A program made the translations under genes and the position numbers. This document shows, one piece after another, positions 14,358 to 20,878 of a DNA stretch of 41,238 nt. The DNA comes from JAKAJA01 sp037440125. Lineage in GTDB: Bacteria; Acidobacteriota; UBA4820; DSQY01. Each line of letters begins with the position of its first letter. Within the stretch, counting starts at the first letter, position 1. The stretch is from positions 1 to 41,238 of the forward strand of contig JBBIUU010000017.1 of assembly GCA_037440125.1 (NCBI GenBank), read 5' to 3'. The notes beneath the pieces were generated by a model that did not search any database, had not been told where the DNA came from, and saw only the letters and a program-made list of their open reading frames with translations.

Positions 14358-15904
14358 ATGGCTAGCTACTGGATCATCATCGCCCTCGTCGGAGGGCTCG
14401 GAATGGGCATCCTCGTCGGCTGGCTCCTCTGCAACCGCCTCGGGGCCCAGAGCGCGGCCAAGGCCCGCGAGCAGGCCGAGCGCCTTCTCGCGGACGCCCG
14501 GTCGCAGTCGGAGAACCTGAGGAAGCTCGAGCTCGCCAAGGCCCGCGAGCAGTGGTCCGCCGAGCGCGAGGAGATGGAGCAGGAGTACCAGAAGCGCCTC
14601 GAGTCCGTGAAGAACATCGAGCGCGCCATGAACCGCCGAGACGCCCAGCTCCAGCGCGTGGAGCGCGAGCTCGAGGCCCGCGAGAAGGGCCTGCAGGAGC
14701 AGGCGGACGGCATCAGGGCCGACTCGGACGCCCTCGAGGCCCGGCGCGAGGAGTTCACCGCGCTCCACGAGGAGTACAACCAGCGCCTTGAAAAGGTGGC
14801 GGGGCTCACCGTCGAGGAGGCGAAGAAGCAGCTCGTCGTCAACCTCAAGAGCGAGGCCGAGCACGAGGCCGCAAACCTCATCCGACAGATCAAGGAGGAC
14901 GCCCAGCGCACCGCCGAGATGGAGGCGCAGAAGATCATCACGCTCGCCATCGAGCGCGTCGCCACCGACCAGGTCGTGGAGCGGACGACCTCCATCATCA
15001 AGCTCCAGGACGAGAGCATCAAGGGGCGCCTCATCGGCCACGAGGGGCGTAACATCCGCTACTTTGAGGAGCTCACGGGCATGCAGCTCCTCATCAACAA
15101 CGACGACCCGAACACGGTCGTCATCTCCGGGTTCAACCCCGTCGCCCGCGAGATCGCCCGCCAGTCCCTCGACCGCCTCATCCAGGCGGGCAAGGTCCAC
15201 CCGCGGAAGATCCAGGAGGTCGTGGCGAAGGCCACCAAGAAGGTCCAGCGCGACATCCAGGCCGCCGGCGAGGAGGCCTTCCAGCACCTGCGGCTCGACC
15301 CGCCGCACCCCGAGGTCCTCAAGCTCGTGGGCAAGCTCCGCTACCGGACCTCCTATGGGCAGAACGTGCTCAACCACGCCAAGGAGGTCGCGGAGCTCTG
15401 CGGCTCCATGGCCGCCGAGCTCGGCCTCGACTCGACCCTCGCGCGGCGCGCGGGCCTCCTCCACGACATCGGCAAGGCCATCGACTTCGAGCGCGAGGGC
15501 ACGCACCCCGAGCTCGGCGGCGAGGCGGCGCGCAAGTACGGCGAGCACGAGGTCGTGGTGAACGCCATCGAGAGCCACCACGAGGACGTGGAGGTCATCC
15601 ACCCCATCGCCATCCTCGTGGCGGTGTGCGACGCCATCAGCGGCTCGCGCCCCGGCGCCCGCCGCGCGTCCCTGACCGACTACATCAAGCGCATCGAGAC
15701 TCTCGAGGGCATCGTGAACTCCTTCGAGGGCGTGGAGCAGAGCTTCGCCATCCAGGCGGGCCGCGAGGTCCGCGTCATCGTCAAGACCGACTCGGTCCAC
15801 GACGACCGGCTTCCCTTCCTCACCGCCGAGATGACGAAGAAGATCCAGGACGAGATGGACTACCCGGGCCGCATCCGGCTGACCATGATCCGCGAGATGA
15901 AGGC
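14358..15904 (+). CDS. rny: ribonuclease Y, last codons lost in the gap
   Basis: Membrane-anchored endoribonuclease that starts mRNA decay. 515 residues are visible, against about 520 in the family, so only about five are lost in the N run. Seen: one N-terminal membrane helix (residues 4-25), a long charged coiled coil (about 30-190), a KH domain with IKGRLIGHEGRNIRYFEELTG near 220, and an HD domain with NHAKEVAEL near 340 and GLLHDIGKAIDFE (HD pair) near 370, then ESHHED. The ATG at 14358 has GGAGGTGA upstream. No ribosomal or degradosome partners adjoin it. The frame runs through the N run into mqnE only by chance. Confidence 0.96.
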
Positions 15905-16004
15905 NNNNNNNNNNNNNNNNNNNNNNNNNNNNNNNNNNNNNNNNNNNNNNNNNNNNNNNNNNNNNNNNNNNNNNNNNNNNNNNNNNNNNNNNNNNNNNNN
16001 NNNN
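15905..16004. other. assembly gap, 100 N
   Basis: Exactly 100 N, a conventional placeholder for a gap of unknown length. It hides the end of rny and the start of mqnE, possibly with other genes between. Confidence 0.99.
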
Positions 16005-17054
16005 GAGGCGGGCGAGCGCCTGTCCTTCGAGGACGGGGTGGCGCTCTTCCGCTCGCACGACCTCCAGGCGCTCGGCCTCATGGCCAACCGTGTGCGCGAG
16101 GCGAAGAACGGCAACGCCGCCTACTTCAACGTGAACCGCCACATCAACCACACGAACATCTGCGTCACCGGCTGCACCTTCTGCGCCTTCGCCAAGAAGC
16201 CCCGCGAGGAGGGCGGCTACCGGATGACGATCGACGAGATCGTGTCGCGCGCCGTCCCTCCCGAGGGCGCGCGCTGGGAGGAGATCCACATCGTGGGCGG
16301 GCTCGACCCCGGCTTCTCCTTCCAGGACTGCCTCGAGATGCTCCGGGCCATCAAGGCCGTGAACCCCACGGTCCACCTCAAGACCCTCACGCTCGTCGAA
16401 GTGGACTACTACGCCAAGCGGGAGCGGAAAACTCCCGCGGAGATCCTCGCGGCGCTTCGAGACGCGGGCATGGGCTCCCTGCCCGGCGGTGGCGCGGAGA
16501 TCCTGGGCGAAGAGCTGCGGAAGAAGATCTGCCCCAACAAGATCAGCGGGGCGCGCTGGCTGGACCTGGCGCGCACGGCCCACCAGATGGGCATCCGCAG
16601 CAACTGCACCATGCTCTACGGCCACGTGGAGTCCCTCGAGGACCGCGTAGACCACATCCTGCGCCTCCGGGCCCTCCAGGACGAGACGGGCGGGTTCATG
16701 TGCTTCATCCCCCTCCAGTTCAACAAGGAGCACACGCCCTACGAGCACCTGCCCGAGGTCACCGGCGACGACAACCTCCGCACCCTCGCGGTGTCCCGCC
16801 TGCTCTTCGACAACATCGACCACATCAAGGTGTACTGGATCATGGTGGGCCTGAAAATCGCGCAGGCGGCCCTCTGGTACGGCGCCGACGACATCGACGG
16901 CACGGTGGTCGAGGAGCGCATCACCCACGACGCGGGCGCCCAGACGCCCACGGGCGTCGGCCTCGACACCCTCCTCCACCTCATCCGGCGAGCCGGCCGG
17001 GTGCCCGTGGAGCGAGACTCCGTCTACAACACGAGGCAGGTCTACGAGGGCTGA
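16005..17054 (+). CDS. mqnE: aminofutalosine synthase, 5' end lost in the gap
   Basis: Radical SAM enzyme that adds the radical of SAM to 3-[(1-carboxyvinyl)oxy]benzoate to form 6-amino-6-deoxyfutalosine, in the futalosine route to menaquinone. 349 residues are visible, with about 15-25 N-terminal residues missing. Seen: RLSFEDGVALFRSHDL, NRHINHTNICVTGCTFCAF with cluster cysteines C53, C57, C60 of the visible part, IHIVGGLDPG, GSLPGGGAEI, and the C-terminal GADDIDGTVVEE followed by IRRAGRVPVERDSVYN, which is typical of MqnE. The closest alternative is MqnC (dehypoxanthinyl futalosine cyclase), but the C-terminal motif favours MqnE. Implies quinone-linked respiration. Other mqn genes are not in the window. 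Confidence 0.93.
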   Translation, partial: EAGERLSFEDGVALFRSHDLQALGLMANRVREAKNGNAAYFNVNRHINHTNICVTGCTFCAFAKKPREEGGYRMTIDEIVSRAVPPEGARWEEIHIVGGLDPGFSFQDCLEMLRAIKAVNPTVHLKTLTLVEVDYYAKRERKTPAEILAALRDAGMGSLPGGGAEILGEELRKKICPNKISGARWLDLARTAHQMGIRSNCTMLYGHVESLEDRVDHILRLRALQDETGGFMCFIPLQFNKEHTPYEHLPEVTGDDNLRTLAVSRLLFDNIDHIKVYWIMVGLKIAQAALWYGADDIDGTVVEERITHDAGAQTPTGVGLDTLLHLIRRAGRVPVERDSVYNTRQVYEG

Positions 17055-17075
17055 GGCCCGCTCCTCATCTGCCGG

Positions 17076-17110
17076 AAAACGCGAGGGCGAGGCCGCCGGC
17101 CTCGCCCTCG
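17076..17110 (-). terminator. hairpin terminator between converging mqnE and FecR-like gene
   Basis: Perfect 13-bp inverted arms (17082-17094 and 17098-17110) around a three-base loop. On the minus strand the hairpin is followed by CGTTTTCC, so it best serves the FecR-like gene; on the plus strand no T run follows. Confidence 0.7.
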
Positions 17111-17135
17111 ATGCGTCCGGGAGGGTTCGTTCTAA

Positions 17136-19244
17136 CTAGCGCCGGTGGCCCGAACCCGAGGAGGCCGGCGGTGCGGCGTGGCCGCCCCCTCCGCTCGAGG
17201 GAGGCGAGGAATGCCCGCCGCCACCCCCCGAGGGGCGGGAGTATCCACCGCCGCCCGACGGTGCGGAAGGCCTGCTCGGAATGTAGCGGGGCGCGCCGGA
17301 GGACGGCGCCGAGTAGGACGGGGCCGAGCGCGATGGGGAGCCGCCGTAGCCCGGGTTGGATCGGTTCCGAGAACCCTGGTACCCGGAAGAACCCTGGTTG
17401 CCGGAGGAGCCCTGGGACCTCTGCGGCTGGCTGTAACCGGAGCCCGAGCCGCGCCCGCCGGGCTCGCTGGACTGGATGGGCCGCCTCGGCTCGCTCGGAG
17501 CATAGGAATCGGGGAGGGGCTCGCGCCTCGAGCTTCCGCCCGAATCGGAAAAGTGCAGTCCGGGGATGACCGCCGAGTCTCCGCGCGGCGCCCTGGAGCT
17601 GGGCGAGGCCGAAGGCTGGCGGGGCTCCGTCGGCCGTCGCGTCGTCGAGCCGGAGCTGTCACCGGGCCGGGACTGCCACCCGCCCGAGGAGCTCAGTCCG
17701 CCCTGCCGCGCGGGCGCGGGTTCGATGGGGCGTCTCGGCTCGGTGGAGACATCCCCGCGGTCACGCGGCGCACCCACTTGACCCGAACCGGAGGAGAGCC
17801 CGCCGCGGTCCCGCGGAACGCCCACCTGGCCTGTGCCTCCGCCGCGCGTGAGCGTTCCTCCACCGGTGTTGCCGGCGCCGCCGTCGCGACGACCGGGATT
17901 GTCCCCGACGCCCCCGCCTGCCCTGTTGCGGTCCGAGGGCTGGATGGGCGGGTAGGTGCGCCGGTTCTGCGCCAACGGCTCGGTGAGGCGCGTGCGCACG
18001 TCGCCCGCGGAGATCTGGCCGTCCCTGTAGGCCCGCACCGTGCCCGGCGAGAGGTTGATCGTTCCCGCGCCGCCGCGGGGGCCCGATCCGCGAAGGGAGC
18101 CCGGCGTGCCCTGGGCCCGAGGGTAGACGGGCTGCGGCGGCGGGGCGTCCCGATGGTGCGTGATGTAGTTGTTGATGTTGGTGTTGTAGATGTTCGTGAT
18201 GGAGCAGCTGTTCCAGCCGTACGGACCCCAGAGGGGCGCGCCCCAGTAGTCCATGGGACACCACCCCAGCCACCCGCCGTCGCCCCACCAGAAGCTGCAC
18301 CAGGCAGGCGCGAAGTAAGGCATCGGACACCAGCCCCAGCCGTAGCCCGCGCCCCACACCCAGCGCCCGTAGTGGCACGGCGCCCATCCCCAAGTCTCAT
18401 AGGGGACCCACGTCATGCCCCAGGGGTTGTAGGACCACTGGCCGTAGGTGTAGGGCGCCCAGTCTGCGACCACCGCGGTGGGATGCCAGACGTAGCCGTA
18501 CGAGTTGTCGTAGGCCCACGTCCCGTTGTCGTCCATGTCGGAAGCCCACGCGGAGAGGTTCTCGGGCAGGTACTGCGCGGAGACGGAGTCGGAGCGCTGC
18601 TTGGGGATGTTGTCGTTGCGGAAGGCCATCAGGGACGCGGGCACCGTCTCGAGGGCGCGCGGGCTCATGGGAGGGTAGCCGTACTCCACGTAGGTGGACT
18701 GCCGCGCGTTGAGGGTCACCGACTCGCCCGCGCTGACGACCACGCAGGAGCCCTCCAGGCACCCCGTCAACGTCCGGTCCACGCTGTCCACCTGGATCAG
18801 GTAGAGGCCGCCCCTCGCGGGGGAGAGCATGGCCGAGGGCGTGGAAACGAGGTAGGCGCTCATGGGGGCGTTCCACGCTCGCATGTCCAGGAACATGGCG
18901 CCCTTCCAGAGCCTGATGGTCAGCGGGTCGCTGTCTCCCTCGGCAGAGGGGAGGCGGTCGATCTCGATCCGGCTCGAGGTGTCGAGGATGAGGTGGTTGC
19001 CGTCTTGAAGGAGAAGGTCGACGCGTCCCCCGGCGTCGGTGGAGACCGTGTCCCCGGGCGTGATGGGGAGGTTCCGGACGATCGACTGCGGCTGCCCGTC
19101 CCCCGAGGGCTGCAGCGTGCCCGACCCGTCGATTCCCCGGACCAGGGCGTAGTTGCCGTAGTCCTCCGCGGCGGACACGGCGACGGCCGAGGCGAGCGCG
19201 GCGGCGAGGGCGATCCAGAGGGTGGTCCGATGGGAGCGGCTCAT
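17136..19244 (-). CDS. exported FecR-domain / DUF6600-like protein with low-complexity tail
   Basis: 702 residues. Seen: a signal peptide (MSRSHRTTLWIALAAALASA, cleavage near SAA-E); a FecR-like beta domain (about 35-200) with TPGDTVSTDAGGRVDLLLQDG and STPSAML; then an aromatic block (about 250-350) of repeated W/Y/G/P strands such as YGYVWHP and WVPYETWGWAPCHYGRW, characteristic of DUF6600 proteins; then about 330 residues of Gly/Ser/Pro/Arg-rich disordered sequence to the C terminus. Such proteins are common in Acidobacteriota and similar phyla; function is unknown, probably periplasmic or surface. The ATG at 19244 is set by GGAGGA seven bases upstream. No sigma factor/anti-sigma pair is adjacent, so a FecR-type signalling role is doubtful. 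Confidence 0.85.
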   Translation of the reverse strand: MSRSHRTTLWIALAAALASAVAVSAAEDYGNYALVRGIDGSGTLQPSGDGQPQSIVRNLPITPGDTVSTDAGGRVDLLLQDGNHLILDTSSRIEIDRLPSAEGDSDPLTIRLWKGAMFLDMRAWNAPMSAYLVSTPSAMLSPARGGLYLIQVDSVDRTLTGCLEGSCVVVSAGESVTLNARQSTYVEYGYPPMSPRALETVPASLMAFRNDNIPKQRSDSVSAQYLPENLSAWASDMDDNGTWAYDNSYGYVWHPTAVVADWAPYTYGQWSYNPWGMTWVPYETWGWAPCHYGRWVWGAGYGWGWCPMPYFAPAWCSFWWGDGGWLGWCPMDYWGAPLWGPYGWNSCSITNIYNTNINNYITHHRDAPPPQPVYPRAQGTPGSLRGSGPRGGAGTINLSPGTVRAYRDGQISAGDVRTRLTEPLAQNRRTYPPIQPSDRNRAGGGVGDNPGRRDGGAGNTGGGTLTRGGGTGQVGVPRDRGGLSSGSGQVGAPRDRGDVSTEPRRPIEPAPARQGGLSSSGGWQSRPGDSSGSTTRRPTEPRQPSASPSSRAPRGDSAVIPGLHFSDSGGSSRREPLPDSYAPSEPRRPIQSSEPGGRGSGSGYSQPQRSQGSSGNQGSSGYQGSRNRSNPGYGGSPSRSAPSYSAPSSGAPRYIPSRPSAPSGGGGYSRPSGGGGGHSSPPSSGGGGHAAPPASSGSGHRR

Positions 19245-19302
19245 GGCATCCTCCAACGCCCCGTCCTCACGCAACCCGCGTGCCACCGCACAGCAGAATT
19301 AA

Positions 19303-19320
19303 CCCATTGATTCTCATGGG
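19303..19320. repeat. short dyad upstream of the FecR-like gene
   Basis: CCCAT and ATGGG separated by eight A/T-rich bases form an 18-base dyad about 60-75 bases before the FecR-like start. It is one of the few AT-rich spots here and could be an operator; promoter boxes are not clear. Confidence 0.35.
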
Positions 19321-19381
19321 TCTGCAGGCTGGACTCGTGGGATCTCCTCGGGCGGGACAGAACGGTGTCCGACGGGCCGGA

Positions 19382-19415
19382 CAAAAGGAGAGGGGAGCCG
19401 AGGCTCCCCTTCTCC
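19382..19415 (-). terminator. intrinsic terminator of the coiled-coil protein gene
   Basis: On the minus strand GGAGA-A-GGGGAGC and GCTCCCC-TCTCC pair around a CTCG loop with one bulged A, followed by TTTTG. It lies about 34 bases after the stop at 19449. Confidence 0.8.
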
Positions 19416-19448
19416 ATCGTTCCGTGACTTCCGATCGCGGTGTCGAGG

Positions 19449-20174
19449 CTATTCGCCTTCCTTGGGGGGCGGGACGTCGGACTCCACCACGACGGGCGAC
19501 GAAGCGATCTGCTGCTGGACCGACTGGATCTGGCCCCGCGTGCCGTTCAGGTCGCTCTGCACGGCGTCCGCCTGGGAAGAGAGCGCGTCGATCTGCTGCT
19601 GGATGTGCTCCTTGTCGGCCTGCTGCGCGCTCGTGTTGTAGCTCTCTTTCAACGTGGTCAGCTGGTTCTGGAGGGAGTTGTACTGGGACGTCTGGTCGGC
19701 CACCTTGGCGAGGAGCCCGCTGAGCTGATCCTGCAGCTGGGCGCGCTGCGCGCTCTGCGATGCGGGCTTCACGACGGCGGCGGCTGGCGCAGCGCCGCCT
19801 TCGGCCGGCTGAGGTTCTGCGGCGGGCGCCGTGAGCTGCCCCTCGTTCGCCAGGCGGCTCCGGGCCCGGATGACCTCGAGCTGCTCCTCACCCACGAAGA
19901 CGGGCTTGGCCGTGCTGGGGGCCACCGCAGCTGCAGGTGCCGGACCTCCCGAAGCCTCGGCCGCATTGATCCGCTCCGTCGCCTGCATGTCCATCTGCGA
20001 GACGGGGATGTAGTATTCGATGCCGGTCCGGGTGAAGTAGGCGAGATCCTTGTTGATGAACGGCTTGGCGTCCGCGGTGATGACCTTGCCGTTGGTCAGC
20101 TGGATGGTGTAGGAAGCTCCAGCGGAGACGGCGATCATGGCCAAAAGGAGGAAAAGCAGAACCGCACGTTTCAT
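19449..20174 (-). CDS. exported coiled-coil protein of unknown function
   Basis: 241 residues, not recognised. Seen: a signal peptide (MKRAVLLFLLLAMIAVSAGA, cleavage near residue 20); a short beta region about 21-55 (YTIQLTNGKVITADAKPF..., like a small SH3/LSM-like or DUF-type strand set); an Ala/Pro-rich linker about 70-140; a long glutamine-rich coiled coil about 140-225 (repeated Q-L-x-x-L patterns, LQDQLSGLLAKVADQTSQYN); and an acidic/proline end. The start has AAGGGGG upstream and the gene has its own promoter (20201-20229) and terminator (19382-19415), so it is monocistronic. Likely periplasmic. The layout recalls periplasmic coiled-coil envelope proteins, but nothing identifies it. Confidence 0.78.
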   Translation of the reverse strand: MKRAVLLFLLLAMIAVSAGASYTIQLTNGKVITADAKPFINKDLAYFTRTGIEYYIPVSQMDMQATERINAAEASGGPAPAAAVAPSTAKPVFVGEEQLEVIRARSRLANEGQLTAPAAEPQPAEGGAAPAAAVVKPASQSAQRAQLQDQLSGLLAKVADQTSQYNSLQNQLTTLKESYNTSAQQADKEHIQQQIDALSSQADAVQSDLNGTRGQIQSVQQQIASSPVVVESDVPPPKEGE

Positions 20175-20200
20175 GGGCTAACCCCCTTTCTCACAAGGAT

Positions 20201-20229
20201 AGTATGAACCCCGCCTCGTGCGCCGTCAA
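20201..20229 (-). promoter_or_regulatory. sigma-70 promoter of the coiled-coil protein gene
   Basis: On the minus strand TTGACG (20229-20224) and CATACT (20206-20201) are 17 bases apart; the start site would be near 20194, about 20 bases before the ATG. The -35 has five of six and the -10 four of six consensus bases. Confidence 0.62.
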
Positions 20230-20279
20230 GTTGGATTCGGAGCGCGGTGTACAGGCGGTTCCGAGCGGGTGGGACAAAA

Positions 20280-20308
20280 TTGACACAGGGGGCTTCCGGC
20301 GTTAGGCT
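20280..20308 (+). promoter_or_regulatory. possible promoter of the kinase-phoH operon
   Basis: A perfect TTGACA (20280-20285) is followed after 17 bases by TAGGCT (20303-20308), a poor -10 with three of six consensus bases. No better plus-strand candidate is seen between here and the kinase start. Confidence 0.35.
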
Positions 20309-20389
20309 GACCTGAGCAGGCTGCTGTGAAACCCTTGCGGGCCGCGCGCAAGAGGCTTGGGGGCCAGATGCTAGGCGCGGCGAGGAGGG

Positions 20390-20405
20390 CGATGCGGTGC
20401 CATCG
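20390..20405 (+). repeat. palindromic repeat, copy 1
   Basis: CGATGCGGTGCCATCG: arms CGATG/CATCG around a six-base centre. Identical to copy 2 at 20527. Confidence 0.6.
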
Positions 20406-20526
20406 TGGACGAGCCACAACAACGCAGGTGGCCCCCGACCCCTCGCGCCCTTGGGGCCTATCCGCGGATGGAACGGGGTCACGACGGTGGCTGGCCGGGA
20501 TGCATGGCGAGGAAGCGAGCGATGGC

Positions 20527-20542
20527 CGATGCGGTGCCATCG
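20527..20542 (+). repeat. palindromic repeat, copy 2
   Basis: Same 16 bases as copy 1, starting 137 bases downstream of it; both copies are preceded by related GGCGAGGA-containing sequence. Confidence 0.6.
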
Positions 20543-20771
20543 GATGAGCGAGTTGACAAAGCCAGGCGCCCGGCCGGCCCCGTCCCTCCGGGCGCGGGCG
20601 GCGGGCATCGCAGGGCGGTGTTGGCCTCCCTTGAAAGGCGGTCCGGCCTTCCCGCGGTCGGCCGCCTTGCCCTGCTCGCCCGGCGCCTCGCGCGTGATCC
20701 CGTGGCCATTCGCGGATCGGCCCCCTGGGTTGCCGCGGCGCGGCCCCGTCTGCTGTGTTGTCGCTCCTAGA

Positions 20772-20789
20772 CGATGCGGTGGGGCATCG
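20772..20789 (+). repeat. palindromic repeat, copy 3 (variant)
   Basis: CGATGCGGTGGGGCATCG: same left arm, two extra bases in the centre, and a six-base stem CGATGC/GCATCG. It is 90 bases before the kinase start. Confidence 0.5.
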
Positions 20790-20878
20790 ACGGCGTCGCG
20801 ACGCCTTACATCCGGGACCGTGGCGCTGGCAACGCGGCCCACAAGGGGTCTCCCAGCCGCCTGCTGTTCGGAGGCCCC

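Larger units (their letters stand above)
20230..20878. other. noncoding stretch of about 0.65 kb upstream of the kinase operon
   Basis: No convincing gene on either strand. It holds a possible plus-strand promoter at 20280-20308 and three copies of a small palindrome (20390, 20527, 20772). If the promoter is real, the long plus-strand operon has a leader of about 560 bases containing all three palindromes. Confidence 0.55.

Noticed and set aside
14214..16979. Very long minus-strand open frame opposite rny/mqnE (similar ones at 20171-23404 and 25669-28638)
   Set aside because: High third-position G+C removes stops from the opposite strand. The predicted proteins are rich in His, Arg, Val and Leu with no domain, while the plus strand encodes clear families.
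14358..17054. Single 898-codon frame suggesting an RNase Y-MqnE fusion
   Set aside because: The frame is continuous only because the 100 N happen to keep phase; the two parts are complete-looking, unrelated enzymes, and the gap length is arbitrary.
20405..20770. 121-codon plus frame in the leader of the kinase operon
   Set aside because: No ribosome-binding site, no recognisable motif, and it runs through a palindromic repeat.
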